From the NCBI GenBank assembly GCA_938009115.1, contig CALLHZ010000059.1, positions 1 through 57,710 of the forward strand: DNA of 57,710 bases. Direction: 5' to 3'. A program made the translations under genes and the position numbers. Positions within the stretch are counted from its first letter, which is position 1. The number at the start of each line of letters is the position of its first letter. This stretch comes from an uncultured Clostridia bacterium (GTDB taxonomy: Bacteria > Bacillota > Clostridia > Peptostreptococcales > Anaerovoracaceae). A model generated the notes under the pieces. That model worked only from the letters and a program-made list of their open reading frames with translations, did no database searches and had not been told where the DNA came from. Positions 38,723 through 47,126 of this stretch are shown here, piece by piece.

Positions 38723-39796
38723 TCACGGAAGGAGCCGGACCACACAGTCCCCCATTTCCTCTGTTCCCAGGAGGGTGGCCCCTTCCTGCATCATGTCTCC
38801 GGTCCGGAATCCCCGGGCCAGCGCGCCCCGCACCGCTGTGTCCACAGCGTCTGCCGCTTCTTTCATCCCCAGACTGAACCGGAGCAACATTGCCGCCGAA
38901 AGGATGGAGCCCAAAGGATTTGCCGAATCGCTTCCGGCAATGTCCGGCGCGCTGCCGTGGATCGGCTCAAAAAGACCGAAGGATCCGTCGCCCATGCTGG
39001 CAGACGGCAGCATCCCGATGGATCCGGTCAGGACCGAAGCCTCGTCGGACAGGATATCTCCAAAGATGTTGTTTGTCAGGACCACATCGAATTGGCCAGG
39101 ATCCCTCACGAGCTGCATCGCGGCATTATCCACATACATATGCTCTAACTTTACGCCGGGGTAGTCCCGGGAGACACGATCGACTACGCGGCGGAAAAGC
39201 CGGGAGCTCTCCAGCACATTGGCTTTGTCCACGCTGGTCAGCTTGCCCCGGCGGCCAGCGGCCGCGCGAAAAGCTGTCCGGGCGATCCTTTCGACCTCCG
39301 TTTCAGAATAGCGTTCCACATCGTAAGCAGACAGGCCTTCTTCTGTTTCAACGGAGCCCTTTTCGCCGAAGTAAATGCCGCCGGTCAATTCCCGGACGAT
39401 CAGCAGGTCGAATCCGCTCGGGAGGATGGATGCTTTCAGCGGACTTGCGGAAGCCATTTCCGGATGCAGTCGAGCCGGGCGCAGATTAGCGTAGAGCTTC
39501 AGAGCCTTGCGCAGTTTCAGCACTGCCTGCTCCGGCCTTTGATCGCCGGGCAGAGCATCCCAGCGGGGACCGCCGACGGCCCCAAAGAGGACGGCGTCGC
39601 TTTCCAGACATCCCTTTAGTGTCTCCGCGGGCAGAGGATCGCCGCAACGGTCGATGGCGGCGCCGCCGGCTGCATATTCTGTCAAGACTATTTGTTGTCC
39701 GGTTTCTTTTTCCGCCCAACGGAGGATTTTGACGGCCTGGCGCATCACTTCAGGACCGACGCCGTCTCCGGGAAGCACAGCGACCTTATACATCAT
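38723..39796 (-). CDS. leuB: 3-isopropylmalate dehydrogenase
   Basis: 357 residues, NAD-dependent oxidative decarboxylation of 3-isopropylmalate in leucine synthesis. LLIVRELTGGIYFG is the family signature, with KLRKALKLYANLRPARL (substrate arginines) and VVLTNNIFGDILSDEAS (metal Asp). FEPIHGSAPDIAG closes the NAD site. ATGATG overlaps the leuD end by 11 nt. It is the last leu gene (leuA-leuC-leuD-leuB). Confidence 0.96.
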   Translation of the reverse strand: MMYKVAVLPGDGVGPEVMRQAVKILRWAEKETGQQIVLTEYAAGGAAIDRCGDPLPAETLKGCLESDAVLFGAVGGPRWDALPGDQRPEQAVLKLRKALKLYANLRPARLHPEMASASPLKASILPSGFDLLIVRELTGGIYFGEKGSVETEEGLSAYDVERYSETEVERIARTAFRAAAGRRGKLTSVDKANVLESSRLFRRVVDRVSRDYPGVKLEHMYVDNAAMQLVRDPGQFDVVLTNNIFGDILSDEASVLTGSIGMLPSASMGDGSFGLFEPIHGSAPDIAGSDSANPLGSILSAAMLLRFSLGMKEAADAVDTAVRGALARGFRTGDMMQEGATLLGTEEMGDCVVRLLP

Positions 39797-40295
39797 GCCG
39801 CACCTTCCCTTCTTCTTCCAAAACGCTCTTCACATAGCCCGCCAGGCCGCCGTTTTCGATCATCCTGTTCAGGAATGGTGGAAAGGGCCGCGCTTGAAAC
39901 TGTTCTCCCGTAGTATCGTTGATGATCTTCCCTGCCTGGAAATCCACCCGGACTTTGTCGCCGGGAGAAATCCCGTCCACGGCCGCCGGGCACTCCATGA
40001 TCGGCAAGCCGATATTGAAGGAATTCCGATAGAAGATCCTGGCGAAGCTTCGGGCGATCACGCACTGGATGCCGGAAGCTTTGATTGCTATGGGCGCATG
40101 TTCCCGAGAGGAACCGCATCCAAAATTCCGTCCTGCTACGATCACGTCGCCGGGCTCTGCATGTCCGGCAAAATCCGCGTCCAGATCCTCCATGCAGTGA
40201 GCAGCCAAATGGGCGGGATCAGAGCTGTTGAGATACCTTGCGGGGATGATCACATCTGTGTCCACGTGATCTCCGTATATAAAAACTTTTCCCAT
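39786..40295 (-). CDS. leuD: 3-isopropylmalate dehydratase small subunit
   Basis: 169 residues, swivel domain of the leucine-pathway aconitase homologue. It has the typical start (FIYGDHVDTDVIIPARYL) and the substrate loop NFGCGSSREHAPIA. The short form with the matching LeuC is usual in Clostridia and Archaea. It follows leuC by 18 nt and overlaps leuB. Confidence 0.95.
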   Translation of the reverse strand: MGKVFIYGDHVDTDVIIPARYLNSSDPAHLAAHCMEDLDADFAGHAEPGDVIVAGRNFGCGSSREHAPIAIKASGIQCVIARSFARIFYRNSFNIGLPIMECPAAVDGISPGDKVRVDFQAGKIINDTTGEQFQARPFPPFLNRMIENGGLAGYVKSVLEEEGKVRHDV

Positions 40296-40313
40296 GATCG
40301 ATATCCTTTCTTG

Positions 40314-41627
40314 TTATTTTGCGCCTTCACAGCGGCACGACGTACAGACCGGTAGGTCCGAAGGCTCTGCGATCGTTCCTGTGACCGCTGTAGCTGCGGC
40401 CACCGCGGGGCCCGCCAGATAAACCTGAGATTCCGGATGCCCCATCCGGCCTACAAAATTCCGATTCGTCGTGGACAGCGCCACCTCGCCCGCGGCCAGC
40501 ACGCCGGTATGGCCTCCCAAACAAGGACCGCAGGTGGGGGTGGAAAATACGGCGCCCGCTTCCACGAAGATCCGGGCCCAGCCCTTTTCAATGCAGTCCA
40601 GGTAAACCTGCTGGGTACCCGGGATGATGATCAGCCGGACGCCCGGGGCTGTCTTCCGTCCTTTCAGGATCGCTGCAGCCGTCTCCATGTCTTCCGCTCT
40701 GCCGTTGGTGCAGGATCCGATCACCACCTGATCCACGGCGATGCCCTTGGCATCCGCCGCCGGCTTTGCATTTTCGGGAAGGTGAGGAAAGGCCACTGTC
40801 AGCGGAACCGCAGACAGATCCACGGATAGCGTGCGCTCATAGACGGCGTCTTCATCAGCCTCAAACACCCGGAATTCTTTTTTCATGCAGGGATTTGCGC
40901 AGGGATGAGCTTCCGCATAAGCTCTGGTGATATCATCCACCGGAAAGATGCCGTTCTTGGCGCCGGCTTCGATGGCCATGTTGGCCATGGCAAAGCGGTC
41001 GTCCATGGAGAGTGCGGAAACACCGGGGCCGGTGAACTCCAGGGACTGGTAAAGCGCCCCCTCCACACCGATACGGCCGATGATGTGCAGGATCACATCC
41101 TTGCCTGAGACCCAGGGGCCCGGCGTTCCGGTCAAAACGATGCGGATGGCGGAAGGGACCTTGAACCAGGCCTTCCCCAGGGCCATCCCGGCGGCCATAT
41201 CCGTGGAACCCACGCCGGTGGAAAACGCGCCCAGAGCGCCGTAGGTGCAGGTGTGGGAATCTGCGCCGATCACCACGTCTCCCGCCGTCACCAGGCCCTG
41301 CTCAGGCAGCAGGACGTGCTCGATGCCCATGCGCCCCACTTCGTAATAATTGGTGATCCCCTGCTCCTCTGCAAATTTCCGCATTTCCAGGCACTGTTGA
41401 GCAGCTTTGATGTCCTTGTTGGGGGCAAAATGATCGGGGATCATGACCACTTTGTGGGGATCGAAGACTTTCTCCCCGCCCATTTTCCCAAACTCTCTGA
41501 TCGCCGAGGGCGCCGTGATATCGTTTCCCAGGACCGCGTCCAGAGATGCTTCGATGTAATCCCCGGCTTCCACCCGGTCCAAGCCGGCGTGAACGGCCAA
41601 TATTTTTTGCGTCATTGTCATTCCCAT
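40314..41627 (-). CDS. leuC: 3-isopropylmalate dehydratase large subunit
   Basis: 437 residues, [4Fe-4S] aconitase-family enzyme. Cluster ligands are in IGSCTNGRAEDM and TCGPCLGGHTG, and GADSHTCTYGALGAFSTGVGSTD is the family signature. With LeuD it isomerises 2- to 3-isopropylmalate. AGGAGA lies before the ATG; leuA is 39 nt upstream. Confidence 0.96.
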   Translation of the reverse strand: MGMTMTQKILAVHAGLDRVEAGDYIEASLDAVLGNDITAPSAIREFGKMGGEKVFDPHKVVMIPDHFAPNKDIKAAQQCLEMRKFAEEQGITNYYEVGRMGIEHVLLPEQGLVTAGDVVIGADSHTCTYGALGAFSTGVGSTDMAAGMALGKAWFKVPSAIRIVLTGTPGPWVSGKDVILHIIGRIGVEGALYQSLEFTGPGVSALSMDDRFAMANMAIEAGAKNGIFPVDDITRAYAEAHPCANPCMKKEFRVFEADEDAVYERTLSVDLSAVPLTVAFPHLPENAKPAADAKGIAVDQVVIGSCTNGRAEDMETAAAILKGRKTAPGVRLIIIPGTQQVYLDCIEKGWARIFVEAGAVFSTPTCGPCLGGHTGVLAAGEVALSTTNRNFVGRMGHPESQVYLAGPAVAAATAVTGTIAEPSDLPVCTSCRCEGAK

Positions 41628-41666
41628 GATTTTCTCCTTCCGATTACCTTGATGAGGTCTGGCTGC

Positions 41667-43187
41667 TCAGGATACCAGACTGTCCTCATAGAGCGCCTTG
41701 TTCACCGCATTCACATAGGCCAGGATGCTGGCTTCGATCACATCGGTGGACAGGCCCCTTCCGGTAAAATGTCCGCCTTTGATCTCCAGTTTTACAAAGG
41801 CATCGCCCAAAGCGTCTTCTCCTTCGGTGATGGAACGAAGCTGATAGTCTTCCAAATCGATGCTCAGGCCTACGATTTTTTCCACGGCTTTGAAAGCCGC
41901 ATCGATGGGGCCTTCGCCTCTGGATACTTTTTCATAGACCTTTTCCTCTTTGACCAGAGCGATGACAGCCGTCGAGGTTATGGAATTTCCGCTGTTGATC
42001 ACGAAGCGGTCCAGCCGGTACACCGTGGGAACTTCTGCCAGCCGCTTGCTGATCAGCGCCTCGATGTCCCGGTCGTAGACCAGCTTCTTTTTATCCGCGA
42101 TATCCTTGAATTGCTCAAAGGCGACGACGAGTTCTTCCTCTGTGATCTCATAGCCCAGATCTTTCACTTTGCTTCGGAACGCGTGCTTTCCGGAGTGCTT
42201 GCCAAGAACCATCTGGTTGGCCTTGAAGCCCACAGATTCCGGCGTCATGATCTCGTAAGTCTTTTTATTTTTCAGGACTCCATGCTGATGGATGCCTGCC
42301 TCATGGGCAAAAGCGTTCTCTCCCACGATGGCTTTATTGGGCTGCACGGAGACGCCGGTGATCCGGGACAGGAGCTTGGACGCCCGCACCAGCTCCGTGG
42401 TGACGACGCCGGTCTCGACGCCGTACCTGTCACGACGGGTCGAAAGCGCCATGACGATCTCCTCCATGGCCGCATTGCCGGCTCTCTCGCCGATCCCATT
42501 GATCGTGCATTCGATCTGGGTGGCGCCGGCGCGGACACCGGCCAGCGAGTTGGCGACGCCCAGCCCCAGATCGTTATGGCAATGGACCGCGATGGCCACA
42601 TTGTCCAGGGCAGGGCAGTAATGCCGGATCTTCATCAGGAATTCATAAAACTCTTCCGGAACGGCATAGCCCACGGTATCCGGAATATTGATGGTGGTCG
42701 CGCCGGCTTTGATCACCGCATCGAATACCCGGGCAAGAAAGACAGGGTCGCTTCGAGTCGCGTCTTCGGCGGAAAATTCCACATCGGCGCAATAGCCCTT
42801 GGCTCTTCGCACCATGGCTTCCGAAGTTTCCAATACCTGCTCCGGCGTCATGTCGAGCTTGTATTGCATGTGGATGGGCGAGGTAGCCAGGAATGTATGG
42901 ATCCTGGGCTGTTTGGCCCCGGACACCGCCTCCCAGGCACGATCGATATCCAGAGGCACCGCCCGGGCCAGGCTGGCCACTACCGTATTTTCGATGGCCT
43001 CGGCAATGGTCTTCACCGACAGGAAATCTCCCGGGGAAGAGATGGCAAAGCCTGCTTCGATCACATCCACCTTCATGCGTTCCAGCTGGCGGGCCAGCTC
43101 GGTCTTTTCCGCCAGATTCATGCTGCAGCCCGGCGACTGTTCGCCGTCCCGGAGCGTCGTGTCGAAAATTTTGATCTTTTTGCTCAT
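41667..43187 (-). CDS. leuA: 2-isopropylmalate synthase
   Basis: 506 residues. The catalytic barrel has FDTTLRDGEQSPGCSMN, the metal His pair in AVHCHNDLGLGVANS, and NGIGERAGNAAMEEI. The C-terminal ~130 residues form the LeuA allosteric (leucine-feedback) domain. It condenses acetyl-CoA with 2-oxoisovalerate. The start is the ATG 8 nt after GGAGG; longer frames run into the T-box leader and are not coding. It heads leuACDB. Confidence 0.96.
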   Translation of the reverse strand: MSKKIKIFDTTLRDGEQSPGCSMNLAEKTELARQLERMKVDVIEAGFAISSPGDFLSVKTIAEAIENTVVASLARAVPLDIDRAWEAVSGAKQPRIHTFLATSPIHMQYKLDMTPEQVLETSEAMVRRAKGYCADVEFSAEDATRSDPVFLARVFDAVIKAGATTINIPDTVGYAVPEEFYEFLMKIRHYCPALDNVAIAVHCHNDLGLGVANSLAGVRAGATQIECTINGIGERAGNAAMEEIVMALSTRRDRYGVETGVVTTELVRASKLLSRITGVSVQPNKAIVGENAFAHEAGIHQHGVLKNKKTYEIMTPESVGFKANQMVLGKHSGKHAFRSKVKDLGYEITEEELVVAFEQFKDIADKKKLVYDRDIEALISKRLAEVPTVYRLDRFVINSGNSITSTAVIALVKEEKVYEKVSRGEGPIDAAFKAVEKIVGLSIDLEDYQLRSITEGEDALGDAFVKLEIKGGHFTGRGLSTDVIEASILAYVNAVNKALYEDSLVS

Positions 43188-43210
43188 GATAGGTTCCTCC
43201 GTTTGCGCTC

Positions 43211-43488
43211 TCCGGGGATAAAAAAATCCCCGGAGTAAGTTATACTCCAGGGACGATGTATACAACCGCGGTACCACCCTGTTTACCGGAAAAACCGGTC
43301 ACTCTGCAGGTTCCAACAAACCTTGGGCTTCGTTAACGGGGCCTTCCGGGATCTCTTATCAGCCGAAGCGTTGGGAGACCCAGCTCAAGAGCGAGAATAC
43401 CGGATCTTTTGGTATCGGCTCGCAGCGACCGCCGACTCTCTGAAACGCTATGACATCCGGTAGCACTCTGTCATTGCTTTTATATATT
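43211..43488 (-). ncRNA. leucine T-box leader of leuACDB
   Basis: On the minus strand the T-box core AGGGTGGTACCGCGG lies at 43266-43280, and the antiterminator 3' strand CGTCCCT follows. Stem I shows AGAGAGTCGGCGG and the specifier segment ...TATTCTCGCTCTTGAGCTG, with CTC (Leu) at 43393-43395. The UGGU bulge can pair with the ACCA end of tRNA-Leu. Uncharged tRNA-Leu should promote read-through into leuA. Its position matches the gene function. Confidence 0.92.
43218..43252 (-). terminator. T-box-controlled terminator before leuA
   Basis: CCCTGGAGTA (43243-43252) pairs with TACTCCGGGG (43228-43237), including one G-U, followed by ATTTTTTTAT on the minus strand. The 5' strand overlaps the antiterminator. 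A second 8-bp hairpin (TCCGGGGA ... TCCCCGGA, 43211-43234) uses the same 3' arm and encloses the U-tract. Confidence 0.85.
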
Positions 43489-43495
43489 GGTCGTA

Positions 43496-43524
43496 AGTAT
43501 ACAAAAGACAAGACTCTTTGTCAA
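43496..43524 (-). promoter_or_regulatory. promoter of the leu T-box transcript
   Basis: Consensus TTGACA (43519-43524), 17-nt spacer, TATACT (43496-43501). Transcription would start near 43489. Confidence 0.85.
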
Positions 43525-43609
43525 ATATTTTTTTGAAAATTATTTTTGTGAAAGTATAAGGCCAAATGAGAGCTTTAGGAAAAAAAGTCTGTTGGTGCGC
43601 AATTTTTTC

Positions 43610-43637
43610 TTTAATCCTTTTGGCAAAGTGGTATAAT
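43610..43637 (+). promoter_or_regulatory. promoter of the aminotransferase/PhzF operon
   Basis: An extended -10 (TGGTATAAT; hexamer 43632-43637) preceded by a weak -35 region (TTTAAT-like). The start near 43644 leaves a ~39-nt leader with AAGGAGGAG. The interval 43525-43610 shows nothing further; it is AT-rich. Confidence 0.6.
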
Positions 43638-43682
43638 GTTCTCGAAAAGAGAACCCCGCGTTCGTATCACAAGGAGGAGACC

Positions 43683-44870
43683 ATGAAATTTTCCAGCAAG
43701 ATCCAGCGTTGCGCTCTGTCTCCCATACGCAAATTCTATCCGTATCAGGTGGAATGCGTCAAACAGGGCAAGAAAATCTATCATCTCAACATCGGCCAGC
43801 CCGATATCAACACCCCTCCCATCTACTTCGAAACTGTTCAGAATTTTAATGCTCCGGTCCTGGAGTACGCCCCCTCGCCGGGCATTCCTTCGGTCATTCA
43901 GGCTGTGCAAAAATATTACGAAGAGATCGGCATCCACTACGAGACACCCGACATCGTTGTCACGTCCGGCGGCAGCGAGGCTCTCATGTTCACCATGGCG
44001 ACCATTCTGGACGACGGAGACGAGATCCTGATCCCTGAACCTTTTTATCCCAACTACAGCACCTTCGTCAACACCACCGGGGGAAAGATCGTTCCGATCC
44101 CCACCACGGCCGAAGAAGGTTATCATTACGCGGACAAAGAAAAAATCGAAAAGCTGATCACGCCCAACACCCGCGCGATCATGTTCACCAATCCCGGCAA
44201 TCCCACAGGCGCCGTGCTGACCCACGAAGAATGCAAGATGCTGGCGGATCTGGCGGTGGAGCACGACCTTTTCCTGATCGCCGACGAAGTCTACCGCGAA
44301 TTCATCTACAGCGGCGAACCCTTGTCTTCCATGGGCAGCTTTGAATATGCGAAGGACCACGTGATCCTGATCGATTCGGTTTCCAAGAGATTTTCCGCCT
44401 GCGGCGCCAGGATCGGCGTGGTTATAACCAAGAACAAGGCTTTCCAGGGAGAGTTCATGAAGCTCTGCCAGGCCCGGCTCTCAGTCGCCACCCTCGATCA
44501 GCTTGCCTCGGCTCAGCTCTACACCGTGGACAAGAGTTACTTCGAAGAAGTCCGGGTCGAGTACAAGAAAAGAAGAGACACTGTTTACAGTGCATTGTCT
44601 AAAATCCCCGGCATCGTCTGCAAGGAGCCGAAGGGCGCATTCTATGTCATGGCCAAACTGCCGGTCAAGAACGCAGAGGATTTCCTTGTCTGGCTGCTGA
44701 CGGAATTCGAAGACAACGGAGAGACCCTCATGTACGCGCCCGGCGGCGGCTTTTACGCCACCCCCGGAAAGGGGCTCAATGAGATCCGGATTGCCTACGT
44801 GCTGAACTGCAAGGATCTTGAACGCGCCATCGAACTGCTGAAGCTGGCCCTCGAAAGATACAAGGATTGA
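43683..44870 (+). CDS. pyridoxal-phosphate aminotransferase, class I/II
   Basis: 395 residues. The fold-type I core has LNIGQPDINTPP, NPGNPTGAVL, IADEVYREF and the PLP lysine in DSVSKRFSACGARIG. It resembles aspartate/aromatic aminotransferases of subgroup I-gamma, which transfer amino groups to 2-oxoglutarate. The exact amino acid is not determined. The start follows AAGGAGGAG by 5 nt; an upstream in-frame ATG lies beyond the predicted start of transcription. The PhzF gene is coupled at its 3' end. Confidence 0.9.
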   Translation: MKFSSKIQRCALSPIRKFYPYQVECVKQGKKIYHLNIGQPDINTPPIYFETVQNFNAPVLEYAPSPGIPSVIQAVQKYYEEIGIHYETPDIVVTSGGSEALMFTMATILDDGDEILIPEPFYPNYSTFVNTTGGKIVPIPTTAEEGYHYADKEKIEKLITPNTRAIMFTNPGNPTGAVLTHEECKMLADLAVEHDLFLIADEVYREFIYSGEPLSSMGSFEYAKDHVILIDSVSKRFSACGARIGVVITKNKAFQGEFMKLCQARLSVATLDQLASAQLYTVDKSYFEEVRVEYKKRRDTVYSALSKIPGIVCKEPKGAFYVMAKLPVKNAEDFLVWLLTEFEDNGETLMYAPGGGFYATPGKGLNEIRIAYVLNCKDLERAIELLKLALERYKD

Positions 44871-44881
44871 GCGTAAACACG

Positions 44882-45769
44882 ATGAAAACAGTAAAAGTAT
44901 ACCATTATGATGCTTTTACAAAGACCGCCGGCAAGGGAAACCCTGCCGGCGTCATCTTAGACGGAGCATCCTATACCACGGAAGAAATGCAGGAGATCGC
45001 CCGACAGATCGGCTTCAGCGAATGCGCTTTTGTTCTGCCATCGCAAACAGCGGATCTGCAGCTGCGCTATTTTACGCCCGGCTCAGAAGTAAATCTGTGC
45101 GGCCATGCGACGATCGCCTCCTTCTATGCCTTGTACTGCGGCATGGATCCCGCGGAGGCCCCCGTCACTAAAACCGTGGAAACCAAAGCGGGCGTCATCC
45201 ATATCGGCTACCGGCCCGATACCCGGGAAATCTCCATGACCCAGGCAGAGGCTGTCTTTGAACCTTTTTCCGGCGATGCCGGCGCCCTGATGAAAGCCAT
45301 CGGACTGGATATCGGCGATCTGGATACACGCTACCCTGTCGTTTACGGCTCCACAGGCCTTTGGACCGTGATCCTTCCGGTGAGAGACCTGGACGCCTGC
45401 GCCCGGATGATTCCCGATCACCATGCATTCCCGCCGGCACTGGCCCATCGGCCCCACACTTCCGTCCATCCCCTCTGCGTGGAAACGATCCACCCGGAAG
45501 CGACGCTTCATGGGAGGCATTTTTCCGCTGCCATCACCGGCAGGGTGGAAGATCCTATCACCGGAACGGCCTGCGGCGTCATGGGCGCCTATTATATCAC
45601 TTATATGAATCCCGGCATGGGCTCCTGCGACATCCTGATCGAGCAGGGCCAGGAGGCCGGATTCGACGGTCTCGTACATGTATGGGCCACCAAGGACCAG
45701 GGATCCGTCCGTGTACGGATCGCGGGCACTGCCGTCTATGTAACAGAACTCAAGGCGGAATTGCCGTAA
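44882..45769 (+). CDS. PhzF-family isomerase/epimerase
   Basis: 295 residues in two similar diaminopimelate-epimerase-like halves. Motifs are KGNPAGVIL, SECAFVLPS, GHATIASFYAL and, in the second half, DPITGTACGVMGAYY. The catalytic Glu is likely in FSECAF. The family includes PhzF (phenazine pathway), but most members have unknown substrates. I chose the ATG; a TTG five codons earlier overlaps the aminotransferase stop but has no spaced ribosome site. Coupling with an aminotransferase suggests work on the same amino or keto acid. Confidence 0.87.
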   Translation: MKTVKVYHYDAFTKTAGKGNPAGVILDGASYTTEEMQEIARQIGFSECAFVLPSQTADLQLRYFTPGSEVNLCGHATIASFYALYCGMDPAEAPVTKTVETKAGVIHIGYRPDTREISMTQAEAVFEPFSGDAGALMKAIGLDIGDLDTRYPVVYGSTGLWTVILPVRDLDACARMIPDHHAFPPALAHRPHTSVHPLCVETIHPEATLHGRHFSAAITGRVEDPITGTACGVMGAYYITYMNPGMGSCDILIEQGQEAGFDGLVHVWATKDQGSVRVRIAGTAVYVTELKAELP

Positions 45770-45775
45770 GACAGA

Positions 45776-45817
45776 AAACACCGGGGCGCCGGCATGAGCC
45801 GGCGCCCCGGTGTTTTT
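45776..45817. terminator. terminator between phzF-like and ald genes
   Basis: An 18-bp perfect hairpin (AAACACCGGGGCGCCGGC, 45776-45793; complement 45798-45815) with a 4-nt loop, followed by TT on the plus strand and TCTGTC on the minus strand. T-rich ends are partly inside the stem (GTGTTTTT). It serves convergent genes. Confidence 0.85.
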
Positions 45818-45834
45818 GATTGGGATATGACCGG

Positions 45835-46956
45835 CTAGAAGGATTCGGCCAGCTCGTTCACATCGGTGAGAGGACGGTTCTGTTTGATGGCAGTTTCCGC
45901 CAGTGTCAGCTTTCCGTCATAGCAAGTGAGCCCTGTACGCATCAAATACTTGTTGTCCTTGAGCGCCTTCTCGACGCCTTTTTCAGCAATTTCCAAAACG
46001 ATGGGCAGCGTAGCCGATGCCAGCATCTCTGAAGCTGTCTTGGCGAAGGCCGAAGGAATGTTGTCGACACAGTAGTGCACGATGCCGTCCACCACAAAGG
46101 TGGGATCGGTATGAGTCGTGCTTCTGCAGGTTTCGATGGCGCCGGGTTCGTCGCAGGCCACATCGACGATCTTGGCACCGGGCTTCATCGTTTTCAGATC
46201 TTTTTTCCAAACCAAGGGTTCGTTCTTTGTCCGGTCCCACATGATGCAGTTGATGATCACATCGGATTCCTTGATGCATTTGACAAAGTTTGCCCGGTTG
46301 GACATCAGGAAGGTCACGTTGGGAGGCAGGGCCAGCTTGGCGGCTTCCAACGCCTTGAGGCTGTTGTCGATGATCCGGACTTCATTGCCCAGGGCCGCGG
46401 CAAAGGTTGCGGCGCCCAAACCGCTGTTGCCCGCGCCGATGATGGTGACCACCGGCGTATCGACGCCGGGAATGTTGCAAAGCATCTGCCCGTCACCGCC
46501 GTGCACGGCCTGTTTAAAATGCATGGCAGCCATGAATCCGCCCCGGCCGGCGATCTGACTCATGGGCTTGAGGAGAGGAAAACCGCCGTTGGCATCCCTG
46601 AAATCCTCGTAGGCAAACGCTGCGCATCCGCTCTTGAGCAACACATCAGTCTCTTCGGGATGGGCATTGGAATGGATGTAGGTCATCACGATCTTATCCT
46701 TCGTGATGTACTTGAATTCCTGGGGGAACAGCTCTTTGACCTTATAGATCAGCTTGCACTTGGTGTACACTGTATCCGCATCGGCGATGATCGCCCCCGC
46801 AGCCGCATAATCTTCGTCGGAAGCGCCGGCGATCTTGCCTGCGTCATGCTCCACATAAACCTCATGGCCTCTTGACACCAGCTCGCGGACCGTGTCGGGT
46901 ACGGCGGCGACTCTGTATTCGTTTGGTTTGATTTCCTTCAGTACTCCAATGATCAT
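45835..46956 (-). CDS. alanine dehydrogenase/PNT-family oxidoreductase
   Basis: 373 residues. The N-terminal part has MIIGVLKEIKPNEYRVAAVP, KVKELFPQEF (Lys) and MTYIHSNAHPEE (catalytic His position). The Rossmann region is VTIIGAGNSGLGAATFAAALG. The C-terminus is FVVDGIVHYCVDNIPSAF. These match alanine dehydrogenase (pyruvate + NH3 + NADH), but several stretches diverge from the classic B. subtilis form, so a related amino acid is possible. AAAGGAG precedes the ATG. A sigma-54 promoter is upstream and a sigma-54 activator gene lies next to it. Confidence 0.82.
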   Translation of the reverse strand: MIIGVLKEIKPNEYRVAAVPDTVRELVSRGHEVYVEHDAGKIAGASDEDYAAAGAIIADADTVYTKCKLIYKVKELFPQEFKYITKDKIVMTYIHSNAHPEETDVLLKSGCAAFAYEDFRDANGGFPLLKPMSQIAGRGGFMAAMHFKQAVHGGDGQMLCNIPGVDTPVVTIIGAGNSGLGAATFAAALGNEVRIIDNSLKALEAAKLALPPNVTFLMSNRANFVKCIKESDVIINCIMWDRTKNEPLVWKKDLKTMKPGAKIVDVACDEPGAIETCRSTTHTDPTFVVDGIVHYCVDNIPSAFAKTASEMLASATLPIVLEIAEKGVEKALKDNKYLMRTGLTCYDGKLTLAETAIKQNRPLTDVNELAESF

Positions 46957-47008
46957 TTCTTGCTCCTTTCAGCTTTGCCAGTGAAAACGATTCTGTCTTA
47001 ACTGTTAA

Positions 47009-47024
47009 TGCAAATCGTATGCCA
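47009..47024 (-). promoter_or_regulatory. sigma-54 (-24/-12) promoter of the ald-like gene
   Basis: On the minus strand TGGCATACGATTTGCA matches TGGCACN5TTGCW: the GG and GC dinucleotides are spaced exactly as required. Transcription should start near 46998, 42 nt before the ATG. No competing sigma-A promoter was noticed. Confidence 0.8.
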
Positions 47025-47040
47025 ACTTCAAAGCCTTGTA

Positions 47041-47078
47041 TTTCAAGGTCTTGAAAGAAGTCCCTCCCGTCGCGCGAC
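47041..47078 (-). promoter_or_regulatory. candidate activator-binding sites for the sigma-54 activator
   Basis: TTTCAAG-GT-CTTGAAA (47041-47056) is a perfect 7-bp inverted repeat, and GTCGCGCGAC (47069-47078) is a 10-bp palindrome. Their centres are about 50 and 75 bp upstream of the predicted start. Either could be the upstream activating site; which is used cannot be told. Confidence 0.45.
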
Positions 47079-47095
47079 AAAATTTCGCCGTTGAT

Positions 47096-47126
47096 ATGCA
47101 AAAACCGACAATAATTTGTCGGTTTT
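47096..47126 (-). terminator. terminator of the sigma-54 activator gene
   Basis: AAAACCGACAA (47101-47111) pairs with TTGTCGGTTTT (47116-47126) around TAAT; minus-strand T residues follow. It overlaps the stop codon at 47125-47127. Confidence 0.78.

Noticed and set aside
41253..43238. A 661-codon open frame opposite leuC and leuA
   Set aside because: Complete antisense to two well-identified leucine genes, with no ribosome site or known domain.
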